From: Roseiarcus sp963741405
GTDB lineage: Bacteria; Pseudomonadota; Alphaproteobacteria; Rhizobiales; Beijerinckiaceae
DNA: 64,000 nucleotides
Assembly (NCBI GenBank): GCA_963741405.1
Contig: CAVUHX010000014.1
Location: forward strand, 1-64,000
Direction: 5' to 3'
Each line of letters opens with the position of its first letter. Within the stretch, counting starts at the first letter, position 1. A program made the translations under genes and the position numbers. Below the pieces are notes generated by a model. It searched no databases and had not been told where the DNA came from. It saw nothing but the letters and a program-made list of their open reading frames with translations. This document shows, piece after piece, positions 44,947 to 52,793 of this stretch.

Positions 44947-45495
44947 ATGGTTTTCGCCCGTTGGCGCGCGCGGCGCGCCAGCAAAGTCCTCATCGAGCAA
45001 ATTCGCGGCGAGATCGTGGCCGCCGCTCGCCGACCGGCGCTGTACGAGACGCTTGGCGCGCCCGATCGGATCGACGGGCGATTCGAACTTCTGACTTTGC
45101 ACGTCGGGCTCGTCCTGCGACGGCTTGTCGCCATCGGCGGCCTCGGCCACGATATCGCGCAGGATCTCGTCAATAGCGTTTTTCTCCATTTCGACGACAC
45201 GTTGAGGGAAATGGCGCTGAGCGACGTGTCGGTCTCGAAGCGCCTGAAAAAGATCAAGGAGGCATTTTACGGCCGGAACGCCGCATACGCGGCGGCGCTC
45301 GAATCGCGATCGCGGGCAAACCTCGAGGCGGCGCTCGCGCGCAACGTCTTCGGCGCTGCGACTGGCGCGCCCGGCGCCGGCGCACTTGCCGATTATGTCG
45401 TGTCCGTGGACGCAGCACTGGCCAGGGCGCCGCTCGAAGACTTCGCGAACGGTCGATTCCGCTTCCCGGAAGGGCAAATCGCCACTGGAGGATAG
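44947..45495 (+). CDS. Ubiquinol-cytochrome c chaperone family protein (CBP3/UQCC1-like)
   Basis: A 182-aa protein homologous to mitochondrial CBP3/UQCC1, which assists assembly of cytochrome b into the bc1 complex. The family core is seen as YETLGAPDRIDGRFELLTLHVGLVLRRL, GHDIAQDLVNSVFLHFDDTLREMALSDVSVSKRLKKIKEAFYGR. It is followed 1 bp later by the DUF177 gene, the usual order in Rhizobiales, and divergent from bamE. Confidence 0.9.
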   Translation: MVFARWRARRASKVLIEQIRGEIVAAARRPALYETLGAPDRIDGRFELLTLHVGLVLRRLVAIGGLGHDIAQDLVNSVFLHFDDTLREMALSDVSVSKRLKKIKEAFYGRNAAYAAALESRSRANLEAALARNVFGAATGAPGAGALADYVVSVDAALARAPLEDFANGRFRFPEGQIATGG

Positions 45496-45496
45496 A

Positions 45497-46033
45497 ATGC
45501 AGGAAGAGCCCTTCAGCCGTTTGATTCGGGTCGACGCCCTGCCGAAGGAAGGCCAGACGATCACGATCGAGGCCAATGCGGCGGAGCGCGAAAGGCTCGC
45601 GACGTTCCTCAAGCTTCCGTCGATCGAAGCTCTCAGCGCCTCGCTCGCGCTGACCGGCTTCGGGAGCGGTCGCGTCAATGTGACCGGCGCAGTTCACGGC
45701 GAACTGACCCAGGTCTGCGTCCTTTCGCTCGAGCCTTTTCCTGCGATGGTCGACGAGGAGATCGACGTCCAATTCGCCCCTCGCGCGGAAGGCGGTGCGG
45801 CGCACAGACCTTGGACGCAGCGCGACTCCTTCTCCATGACGGACGAAGGCGAACCTGACCCGATCATCGAGGGCAAAATCGATCTCGGCGCGCTGGCAGC
45901 GGAATTCTTCGCCCTCGGCGTCGACCCCTATCCGCGAAAGCCAGGCGTCTCGTTCGAATCGCCAGAGGAATCCAAGGCGACGGTCTCGCCGTTTTCGGCG
46001 CTTGCTACCCGAGTGGGAAAGAAGTCAGGCTGA
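45497..46033 (+). CDS. DUF177/YceD family protein
   Basis: A 178-aa protein of the YceD family, linked to large-subunit rRNA metabolism in bacteria and plastids. Typical parts are FSRLIRVDALPKEGQTITIEANAAERERLA, RVNVTGAVHGELTQVCVLSLEPFPAMVDEEIDVQF, and the acidic DPIIEGKIDLGALAAEFFALGVDPYPRKPGV. The ATG at 45497 follows GGAGGATAG. It lies upstream of plsX; the ribosomal protein L32 gene often found between them is absent. Confidence 0.9.
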   Translation: MQEEPFSRLIRVDALPKEGQTITIEANAAERERLATFLKLPSIEALSASLALTGFGSGRVNVTGAVHGELTQVCVLSLEPFPAMVDEEIDVQFAPRAEGGAAHRPWTQRDSFSMTDEGEPDPIIEGKIDLGALAAEFFALGVDPYPRKPGVSFESPEESKATVSPFSALATRVGKKSG

Positions 46034-46240
46034 GCGTGAGGGGACGGGCTCGCGGTCGATATTTGCTGGGGCGCGACGTTCGACTCGCGCAGTCGGACGG
46101 CTCCGCGCGTCGACGGGCATATTCATTTGAGGGGGCTGCTTGTCGCCTCGTTCGGCGTTGCCTTGCGCGCCGAAGCCGCTATTGTCCCGCCGCGCCGGGC
46201 GTCGCCCCGGCAACCGCCCGGGGCGCGTTCGGTAGAGGAA

Positions 46241-47299
46241 ATGGCGAGCGATATCCGCATAGCGCTTGACGCGATGGGGGGCGACAGCGGCCCTTCCGTC
46301 GTCGTGCCCGGCGCGGCAATCGCTCTCGAGCGCCGTCCGGACCTGCGCTTTTTGATCTACGGCGACGAGCGTGTGGTGATCCCGCTTCTCGACGCCCACG
46401 CCAAGCTGGCCGAGCGATCGCGCGTGTTTCACGCCAGCGTGGCGGTCAAGATGACCGACAAACCGAGCCAGGCCCTGAGGGCGGGACGGCGGGTCTCGTC
46501 GATGTGGCAGGCGATCGAGTCGGTCAAGGCAGGCGACGCGGACTACGCTGTGTCGGCCGGAAACACCGGCGCTCTCATGGCGATGGCGAAGTTCTGCCTG
46601 CACACGATGGCGCCGATCGACCGCCCCGCGATCGCGGCGCTCTGGCCTACCCTGCGAGGCGAATCGATCGTCCTCGACGTCGGAGCGACGATCGGCGGCG
46701 ACGAGGGCCACCTGGTCGATCTGGCGGTGATGGGCGCCGCGATGGCGCGGATCGTGTTCGACATCGACTGCCCGACGGTCGGCCTCCTCAATGTCGGGGT
46801 CGAGGAGATCAAGGGCGTCGAGCAGGTCAAGGCCGCGGCGCGCATCCTGCGCAAGGCCAATCTGCCCAACATGCGCTATCGCGGCTTCGTCGAGGGCGAC
46901 GACCTCGGCAAGGGCGCGGTCGACGTGTTCGTCACCGAGGGCTTCACCGGCAATATCGCTCTCAAGACCGCCGAGGGCACCGCCCGACAGCTCGGCCAAT
47001 ACGTTCGCGACGCAATGAGCTACAGCCTGATGTCGCGCATCGGTTTCCTGTTCGCCCGCAAGGCGCTCGCGGCGCTGCGCGAGCGCATGAGCCCGCGGGC
47101 GAGCGGGGGCGTGTTTCTCGGACTTGACGGCGTCGTCATCAAGGCCCATGGCGGCGCGGACGCTGACAGCTATGCCGGGGCCATCGAACTGGGCTACGAC
47201 ATGGTCCGCCAGGAACTGCTCGCCAAGATTCGTGACATGATCGCTCTCGCCAACTCGGGCCGGCCGGCTGCAGCGCCGTCGCACGCCGCCGAGCCCTGA
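46241..47299 (+). CDS. plsX: Phosphate acyltransferase PlsX
   Basis: PlsX, 352 aa, makes acyl-phosphate from acyl-ACP for phospholipid synthesis. Signatures are IALDAMGGDSGPSVVVPGAA near the N-terminus, SAGNTGALMAMAKF, LNVGVEEIKG and FVEGDDLGKGAVDVFVTEGFTGNIALKTAEG. The ATG chosen follows TAGAGGAA; the open frame extends upstream without family similarity. fabH follows after 11 bp. Confidence 0.95.
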   Translation: MASDIRIALDAMGGDSGPSVVVPGAAIALERRPDLRFLIYGDERVVIPLLDAHAKLAERSRVFHASVAVKMTDKPSQALRAGRRVSSMWQAIESVKAGDADYAVSAGNTGALMAMAKFCLHTMAPIDRPAIAALWPTLRGESIVLDVGATIGGDEGHLVDLAVMGAAMARIVFDIDCPTVGLLNVGVEEIKGVEQVKAAARILRKANLPNMRYRGFVEGDDLGKGAVDVFVTEGFTGNIALKTAEGTARQLGQYVRDAMSYSLMSRIGFLFARKALAALRERMSPRASGGVFLGLDGVVIKAHGGADADSYAGAIELGYDMVRQELLAKIRDMIALANSGRPAAAPSHAAEP

Positions 47300-47310
47300 A
47301 CCGGAATCCC

Positions 47311-48291
47311 ATGACAGCCTCCCTCCGTTCCTGCCTGCGCGGCGTCGGCGCCGCCCTCCCGGCCCGCGTCGTGACGAACGAGGAGCTCGCGCGGACCGTC
47401 GACACCTCGGACGCGTGGATTCAGCAGCGGACCGGCATCAAGCAGCGCTATCTGGCGGGAGACGGCGAAACGACGTCGACGCTTGCGACGCGGGCGGCGG
47501 AAGCGGCCCTGTGCAACGCCGGCCTCGCCGCGGCGGACATCGACCTCGTCATCGTGGCGACCTCCACCCCCGACTACACCTTTCCCGCGGTCGCGACGCA
47601 GGTCCAGGCCAATCTCGGCATCGTCGAGGGCGCGGCCTTCGATCTGCAGGCGGTCTGCACCGGCTTCGTCTATGCGGTCGCGACGGCCGACAAGTTCCTC
47701 CTCTCCGGGTCGCACAAGCGGGCGCTGGTGATCGGCGCGGAGACGTTTTCCCGCCTCATGGACTGGAGCGACCGCACGACCTGCGTGCTGTTCGGCGACG
47801 GAGCGGGCGCGATTGTGCTGGAAGCCCGCGCGAGCGACCGTTCGAACGCCTCGCCCGGCGTCATCGCCTCGCGGCTCCGGGCGGACGGACGCCATCGCAC
47901 CAAGCTGTTCGTCGACGGCGGGCCCTCGACGACAGGGACGGTCGGGCATCTCAGGATGGAAGGCAAGGAGGTGTTCCGCCACGCCGTCGGCATGGTGACG
48001 GACGTTATCCAGGGCTGTCTCGCCGACGCTCGCCTGACCGCCGAGGCGATCGACTGGTTCGTGCCGCACCAGGCCAACCGCCGCATCATCGACGCCTCCG
48101 CCGACAAGCTCGGCGTGCCCAGGGAAAAGGTCGTCGTCACCGTCGACCAGCACGGCAACACGTCTGCCGCCTCGATTCCGCTCGCGCTCGCCGCCGCTGT
48201 GGAGGACGGGCGGATCAAGCCGGACGATCTGGTCATGATTCAGGGCATGGGCGGCGGCTTCACCTGGGGCGCGGCGCTGATCCGCTGGTAG
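47311..48291 (+). CDS. fabH: 3-oxoacyl-[acyl-carrier-protein] synthase III
   Basis: FabH, 326 aa, starts fatty acid elongation by condensing acetyl-CoA with malonyl-ACP. The catalytic triad is recognisable as Cys in DLQAVCTGFVYAV (~113), His in WFVPHQANRRI (~251) and Asn in QHGNTSAASIPLAL (~281). The usual next genes in the group (ihfA and a MerR regulator) are missing; instead a hairpin and unrelated genes follow. Confidence 0.95.
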   Translation: MTASLRSCLRGVGAALPARVVTNEELARTVDTSDAWIQQRTGIKQRYLAGDGETTSTLATRAAEAALCNAGLAAADIDLVIVATSTPDYTFPAVATQVQANLGIVEGAAFDLQAVCTGFVYAVATADKFLLSGSHKRALVIGAETFSRLMDWSDRTTCVLFGDGAGAIVLEARASDRSNASPGVIASRLRADGRHRTKLFVDGGPSTTGTVGHLRMEGKEVFRHAVGMVTDVIQGCLADARLTAEAIDWFVPHQANRRIIDASADKLGVPREKVVVTVDQHGNTSAASIPLALAAAVEDGRIKPDDLVMIQGMGGGFTWGAALIRW

Positions 48292-48711
48292 GGCTGGCCG
48301 GTCCCCGCCGGGCCGAAGCCGGCTTTAGCGCCGGTTTAGCGGCAGGCCCCAATGAATTCAGGCGGTTGCGACCGGCTTTAGCGTCGGCCTCCCTTCAGCC
48401 CCGAAGCGGTTGCCGACGGGTAAAAAAACAACGTTAATTCAATATATTATATTATATAATTCATATACCACTTGAGAGAACTTCGCTAAGCTCACTCCCC
48501 ACACTCGCAGCGGGCGCCAGAGCAAGAGAAGCCCCGCCGACTGGGGAGGGTCGACGGGGCTCTAATGGCGCGATCACGGGGATCTGTCGCGCGGGGGTTG
48601 GCCACATTGCCGGGTGTTGGTTCCGTTCGAGGCCTCCTTTCACTGTCGGCCGTCTGCGGTTCCCGGGTCATCCGGGGCGGAGCCTGCCCGGGGCGCCGCC
48701 TTGTGCGGTTC
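48292..48711. other. Intergenic with AT-rich island and hairpin, no gene recognised
   Basis: After fabH come two copies of a GCCGGCTTTAGCG-like segment (about 48318-48335 and 48370-48386), then a strikingly AT-rich stretch (48422-48475, mostly A and T) in otherwise GC-rich DNA, then the hairpin at 48530-48561. The AT-rich part is a candidate promoter or protein-binding region. Confidence 0.45.
48530..48561 (-). terminator. Strong hairpin, possible terminator
   Basis: A 12-bp stem AGCCCCGCCGAC / GTCGACGGGGCT (one G-U) around TGGGGAGG. Read on the minus strand it is followed by TCTCTTGC, a weak T-tract, so it may end transcription of the PEP-CTERM fragment/hypothetical gene coming from the right. 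It could also be a simple dispersed hairpin. Confidence 0.4.
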
Positions 48712-48865
48712 TCAGGCGAGGGCCGCTTCGAGGCGGTCCCGCTTGCGATGGGACGCGCCGAGGCCGAGGCCGGTGAAGCCGGGGAGCATCACATAGGTCG
48801 AAGCCTCGGGGATCGGGGTCGCCGCGTTGATGACGTCCAAGGAGCGACGGGCGCGAACCCCGGTG
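48712..48865 (-). pseudogene. PEP-CTERM sorting-signal fragment
   Basis: The frame ends NAATPIPEASTYVMLPGFTG, LGLGASHRKRDRLEAALA and a stop at 48712: a P-E-A motif, a hydrophobic helix and a basic tail, as in PEP-CTERM exosortase substrates. Upstream the frame runs into the gene at 48866 in a different frame with no secreted domain, so only the tail survives. It appears to be the 3' remnant of a deleted surface protein gene. Confidence 0.55.
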
Positions 48866-49471
48866 TTACGACTTGCGCTGCACGAAGACGAAGCGGCGCT
48901 CGGAGTCCCAGAAGCGATCCTTGGGTCCGCAGTAGCTGCGAAGCGACAGCCCGCTCCCGCCAAACTCCACGTCGAACTCGTCGAAATCGCCGCCCGAGCC
49001 GCCGATCGGCTTCATGGCGATGATCAGCCGTTCGCCGTGCTGCTGGCCTTTGCTGGCGAGGAGCAGCGCAGGACCGACCTCCGCCGGACAGAGATCCAGT
49101 CCCATCTCATGCGCCTTCGCGCAGATCTGGCTATAGCGCGCGCCTTCCCTGTAGCCGAGGTCGGCGACCGAGACAGCCACAAGATTCACGTCGGTTTCTT
49201 CCGCGGCGCAGGCGAACGCCGCCTCGGCGAGGAAACTGTTCGACCGCATATCGCCGCCGCTGAGCTTGGTCGCGCTGAGCGCCTTCCGATACGCGTCTGC
49301 GGTCTTGTGGACGCCGAGCCTCACGGTCTTCCAGACCGAAACCTCGCGCGACCGGGCTTCCACGACCGTCAATTCGCCGCGCAGGAAACGCTGTACGCCC
49401 GCCTCGCCTCCGAGCTTCTTCACCACTGCGTTGAGCTGACCGGCGGTGAGATTTGCCGCTGCGAAGTCCAT
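48866..49471 (-). CDS. Conserved hypothetical protein
   Basis: A 201-aa cytoplasmic protein that I recognise as a recurrent conserved hypothetical family in accessory regions but cannot assign a function. Visible pattern: VQRFLRGELTVVE near the N-terminus, VWKTVRLGVHKTADAYRKAL, AEETDVNLVAVSVADLGYREGARYSQI, AHEMGLDLCPAEVGPALLL and GERLIIAMKPIGGSGGDFDEF, ending DRFWDSERRFVFVQRKS. The ATG at 49471 follows AAGGAGAACACAA. It overlaps a shadow of the PEP-CTERM frame at its 3' end. Confidence 0.7.
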   Translation of the reverse strand: MDFAAANLTAGQLNAVVKKLGGEAGVQRFLRGELTVVEARSREVSVWKTVRLGVHKTADAYRKALSATKLSGGDMRSNSFLAEAAFACAAEETDVNLVAVSVADLGYREGARYSQICAKAHEMGLDLCPAEVGPALLLASKGQQHGERLIIAMKPIGGSGGDFDEFDVEFGGSGLSLRSYCGPKDRFWDSERRFVFVQRKS

Positions 49472-49876
49472 TTGTGTTCTCCTTGGGCTGCTGCGCCCGC
49501 TGGAATGTCCTCTCATCCGAGGCGGAGCTTGACCGACGCGGCGCTGTGACCGCCGTCATGAATGATACAGCCAAGCGTGGACATGTCCCGCCCGAGGTCT
49601 CGCCAAGTCAATGTGACACGATGTTTCAGGGCTGGTTCGTTTCAGGGCTGGTTCGCCGGCGCGGCCGGCCCAGGTGCGCACGGTCTTCGCCAACGCTTCG
49701 CCATGCGGTCATTGCGAGGAGCGCAGCGACGAAGCAATCCATGCCGCGGGCGCCGGAATGGATTGCTTCGCTTCGCTCGCATATGACGGGCGGGGAGACT
49801 CGAACGAACTCGGAAAGGCGATCCGCCCTCCTTCCTGGAGGCGGATCGCCGTCTTGGCAAGGACAAGGATCGCGAC
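49472..49876. other. Intergenic with palindromic repeat, no gene recognised
   Basis: About 405 bp. It contains a short direct repeat (two copies of TTTCAGGGCTGGTTCG at about 49622-49652) and the long inverted repeat at 49708-49787. The remainder should hold the promoter of the COG4705 gene and of the hypothetical gene on the other strand. Confidence 0.5.
49708..49787. repeat. Dispersed inverted repeat (GTCATTGCGAGGAGCG type)
   Basis: Arms GTCATTGCGAGGAGCGCAGC ... GAAGCAATCCAT and ATGGATTGCTTCGCTTCGC ... ATATGAC face each other around a GC-rich loop. This unit is a well-known type of REP-like sequence in alphaproteobacterial genomes, probably spread by a transposase acting in trans. Confidence 0.75.
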
Positions 49877-50665
49877 ATGAACAAGGCGCAGGCTGTCACC
49901 TTGAGCAAGGTTCCCGAAGTCACTCTCCTGTTCTGGGTCATCAAGATCCTCGCGACCACCCTCGGAGAGACGGGCGGCGATTCGGTCACCATGTCGATGA
50001 ACCTGGGCTACGCCACGGGCAGCTTCATCTTTCTCGCTATTTTCGTGGTCGCGGTGATCGCGCAAATCAAGGCGAAAGTCTTCCATCCCTTCCTCTACTG
50101 GATCACCATCATCGCGACGACGACCCTCGGCACGACGGTTGCGGACTACGTCGACCGTTCGCTCGGCGTCGGCTATTTCGGCGGGTCGTCGATCCTGTTG
50201 GCAGGGCTGATCGCCTCCCTTGCCGTGTGGCGCTGGTCGGAAGGCTCGATTGACGTCAACACCGTCGCCACGCCCCGGGTCGAGCTGTTCTACTGGGTGA
50301 CGATCCTCTTCTCGCAGACGCTGGGCACGGCGCTCGGCGACTGGATGGCCGACACCAACAATCTGGGCTACGAATACGGTGCGATCGTCTTCGGCGCCGG
50401 GCTTGCGCTTGTCGCTGCAGCCTATTTCTTCACCCAGGTCTCCCGCACGCTGCTGTTCTGGACCGCGTTCATTCTGACCCGGCCGCTGGGCGCGACGCTC
50501 GGAGACCTCCTCGACAAGCCGCTCAATAACGGTGGGCTGGATATCAGCCGTTACCTCGCCTCGGGCATTCTCGCTGCGGTCATTGCCGCGCTCGTCGTTG
50601 CCGTTCCGCAGCGGGCCGGCGTCCATCCGGGCGGCCGCCCGCAGGAAGAGAAACAGCCGGCATGA
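49877..50665 (+). CDS. COG4705-type membrane protein with fourfold internal repeat
   Basis: A 262-aa integral membrane protein with about eight hydrophobic segments. Four times a helix pair contains the pattern L-G-x(3)-x-D: TTLGETGGDS, TTLGTTVADY, QTLGTALGDW and RPLGATLGDL, evenly spaced by about 55-70 residues, so it evolved by duplication. The buried Thr/Gly/Asp motifs suggest ion or small-molecule binding, but I know of no proven function. Normal ends; the tail is hydrophilic. Confidence 0.8.
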   Translation: MNKAQAVTLSKVPEVTLLFWVIKILATTLGETGGDSVTMSMNLGYATGSFIFLAIFVVAVIAQIKAKVFHPFLYWITIIATTTLGTTVADYVDRSLGVGYFGGSSILLAGLIASLAVWRWSEGSIDVNTVATPRVELFYWVTILFSQTLGTALGDWMADTNNLGYEYGAIVFGAGLALVAAAYFFTQVSRTLLFWTAFILTRPLGATLGDLLDKPLNNGGLDISRYLASGILAAVIAALVVAVPQRAGVHPGGRPQEEKQPA

Positions 50666-50730
50666 AACGTGAATGGCCGAGCGACGGATAAAGTGGCCTT
50701 GTTCATTCAAGTTGACGGCTGCCGCGGGTT

Positions 50731-50973
50731 TCAGAAGAGCAGTCCGCCGATGGTGAAGGGAGGCAGGCCGCCAAAGAAGCGGCAGGTAAGCTCGTCGCCG
50801 CCGTTCGCCCGGCATCTCAAATACGAGCCCAGGTCGACGCCGCCCGACTGGATTTGAAACTGCGGGATCGCCCTTCCGCCGCCCACTGAGAGCTTGCTGA
50901 AGCTCGGCGCTCCCCGGTAGGCAACTGCGCTGCGGCCTAAAGCCAATTCGGCGGTATATCCTGGCATGTTCAT
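50731..50973 (-). CDS. Small leader-bearing protein 1 (putative peptide precursor)
   Basis: An 80-aa protein whose first 20 residues (MNMPGYTAELALGRS...YRG) match, position by position, the start of the 166-aa protein encoded next to it: M-x-M-P-x-[YF]-T-A-E-x-[AS]-L, then Y-R at residues 19-20. The remainder (LSVGGGRAIPQFQIQSGGVD, then CRANGGDELTCRFFGGLPPF) is Gly-rich with two Cys. The ATG at 50973 sits 7 nt after GGAGG. From general recognition, small proteins with such an FTAEASLY-like N-terminus are common in soil and phototrophic bacteria. The role as a substrate of the neighbouring protease genes is inference. Confidence 0.65.
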   Translation of the reverse strand: MNMPGYTAELALGRSAVAYRGAPSFSKLSVGGGRAIPQFQIQSGGVDLGSYLRCRANGGDELTCRFFGGLPPFTIGGLLF

Positions 50974-51049
50974 TTCCACGCCTCCTGTCTAGTAATGCAA
51001 CTTCAGCGACGGAATGCGTCGGACGCAATCCGCCGCGCTTCGCCGAATA

Positions 51050-51550
51050 TTACGGACACACTTGATGCGGACCGATGCATACGTCGTCGCAAAAGGGCGG
51101 CCTGCCGGGTTCCTTGACGCATCTGCCGCAGCACCGCGTGCCCAACGGACAACCGCAGGGGCCGTGCGCGCCGCCCCCTCCGCCCCCTCCGCCTCCGCCT
51201 CCGCCTCCGCCACCTCCACCTCCACCTTCAAATATATTGATGATGTCCTGTACCCATCCGGGGATACAATCACGGCAGCTGACGAACAGATCCCCCGGGA
51301 AGACGGCGGCCCAGCAACCGACACAAGCCGCTATCGCGGCAGGACCAGCGGCGACGGCGCCGACGCACAACAGCGAGCATCCCGCGACGCCAGCGCTGAC
51401 GAAGATGCCACATTTGAGCGTGTCCCAGAAGCCGCAATCCTGAGGACTCACGCTTGACCCATTATTCAGAAATTGGCCGCTCGCAACGGACCGATAGTGA
51501 TTGGATGTCTGATAGAGCGATTGCTCCGCAGTAAAGCTTGGCATGCTCAT
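51050..51550 (-). CDS. Small leader-bearing protein 2 with poly-Gly and Cys-rich tail (putative precursor)
   Basis: A 166-aa protein. The N-terminal leader-like segment begins MSMPSFTAEQSLYQTSNHYR. Residues ~45-90 form a hydrophobic Cys/Ala/Gly region (SAGVAGCSLLCVGAVAAGPA, then AACVGCWAAVF). A linker of 19 consecutive glycines (DNA about 51178-51235) follows, then a C-terminal tail with eight Cys in about 36 residues (PCGCPLGTRCCGRC...). There is no classical signal peptide. A CAGGAG Shine-Dalgarno precedes the ATG. It looks like a precursor or substrate with a modular leader and variable core. Confidence 0.65.
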   Translation of the reverse strand: MSMPSFTAEQSLYQTSNHYRSVASGQFLNNGSSVSPQDCGFWDTLKCGIFVSAGVAGCSLLCVGAVAAGPAAIAACVGCWAAVFPGDLFVSCRDCIPGWVQDIINIFEGGGGGGGGGGGGGGGGGGGAHGPCGCPLGTRCCGRCVKEPGRPPFCDDVCIGPHQVCP

Positions 51551-51574
51551 GTTGCGCTCCTGTTTCCTCCTGAT

Positions 51575-52507
51575 TTACCGGTCATAATACGGCGACATTT
51601 TCGTAACCAGGAACGGAAATTCTTCAGTCACGTCAGAACGCACAAAATACTTCTCTGTATAATCGGAATTACGATTGGTATAGGAAAAGACGACATCGAC
51701 AATGTTGCGCGCTCCGCTCAGGGGCGAGGGACGCACCTCCACGCCGCTCAGCGAGAAGTCCCGGGCGAACTGTTCCGCCGCTCTGGCGTAGATGGCCGGG
51801 TAGCGCATCGCGAGGTAATTCAGAGCGCGATGCTCGCTGGTCGCGCCGGCGTTGTCGGTCATTTGCATGATCAGGGCGAAAAGCTCTCCGGCGGCCGGAT
51901 CGAACTGCTCCGCGGTGGCGTCCTGAGGCCTCGGGATCGCCTTGACGAGCGCGTCGCGGTCGAAGGAATAGATCTGGTCGAAGACGACGATGGGCGCGAG
52001 CAAGCCGTTGCACATCTCGGGCGGAGCGATCGGCCCGCGCATGCCGATGACGACGTCGATGTCGGCGGGGGCCGGAACGGGGCGGATGGCTTCGATGAGC
52101 AGGTCGATGTCGACAGGGTCACGAGGCGCCAGGATATAAGTGTCCTGCCCCTGGATGGTGAGCACCCAGCACAGCTGCCGCGCAAGATAGCGGTTTTCGC
52201 GTCTGGAGAGGACGGTGTGAAACGTCTGCTGATCGGTCTTTCCAGCCGTGTCCGCCCGTCCTGTCGCCTGGGCGAATTCCTTCTCCGCGGCAAGATTTGG
52301 GAAGCGCGCCTCGACCCGGCCGATCGCGTAGACAAATGCGGGCGTCACATTCGAACTCGCGGCGTCCATTCCGATTGCGCCGCAAGTTGGGCAGCCCGAC
52401 TGAGCCGCTGTCACGGCGCCCGCATGCGGTTGGGGAGTTCGGGCGGGCTTGCCCGCCACCAAGGGTTGATCCGCCCGCTGCTCCAGAATTTCGGCCTGGT
52501 CGGTCAT
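51575..52507 (-). CDS. PatG C-terminal-like protein (cyanobactin protease-associated domain)
   Basis: A 310-aa protein resembling the C-terminal region of cyanobactin maturation protease PatG and related PatA/PatG-family proteins. Recognised blocks are YLARQLCWVLTIQGQDTYIL, APRDPVDIDLLIEAI, DIDVVIGMRGPIAPPEMCNG and LAPIVVFDQIYSFDRDALVK. An N-terminal CPTCG motif (about residue 40) could bind metal. In PatG this part is fused to a subtilisin domain; here the protease is a separate gene 290 bp upstream in the same operon. The start at 52507 has a strong AGGAGGAAACC. Confidence 0.75.
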   Translation of the reverse strand: MTDQAEILEQRADQPLVAGKPARTPQPHAGAVTAAQSGCPTCGAIGMDAASSNVTPAFVYAIGRVEARFPNLAAEKEFAQATGRADTAGKTDQQTFHTVLSRRENRYLARQLCWVLTIQGQDTYILAPRDPVDIDLLIEAIRPVPAPADIDVVIGMRGPIAPPEMCNGLLAPIVVFDQIYSFDRDALVKAIPRPQDATAEQFDPAAGELFALIMQMTDNAGATSEHRALNYLAMRYPAIYARAAEQFARDFSLSGVEVRPSPLSGARNIVDVVFSYTNRNSDYTEKYFVRSDVTEEFPFLVTKMSPYYDR

Positions 52508-52569
52508 GGTTTCCTCCTGAAATTGGTCCGCGATGGCGTTCGACAGACAAAGAACCTCAGGCGATCGCC

Positions 52570-52788
52570 TCAGCTCCGGCGCCAGGAACTGAAAACCACG
52601 CGGCGATTGAGCGCGGCCGCCCGGCTTTCGCAGCCTCCGCACGGCTTGATTCCGACATATGACGTCGCGCGCTTAATGACGTCGCCGAGTCCGATCTCCG
52701 CGTCGGTGACGAAGCCGGGCAGGCGCACGCGAAGGGGCGGTCGTTCGCTGCGGTCGGCAGACTCGCCGTTTTGACTTTGCGTCGGCAT
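52570..52788 (-). CDS. Small CGGC-motif protein in the protease operon
   Basis: A 72-aa protein: a hydrophilic start, then RVRLPGFVTDAEIGLGDVIK and RATSYVGIKPCGGCESRAAA, ending in a basic segment LNRRVVFSSWRRS. The CGGC pair followed by a conserved-looking RAAALNR tail recurs, to my recollection, beside PatG-like genes in other bacteria. It may bind metal or form a disulfide; the function is unknown. It lies 5 nt after the subtilase stop and so is probably cotranslated with it. Confidence 0.65.
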   Translation of the reverse strand: MPTQSQNGESADRSERPPLRVRLPGFVTDAEIGLGDVIKRATSYVGIKPCGGCESRAAALNRRVVFSSWRRS

Positions 52789-52793
52789 GCCGC

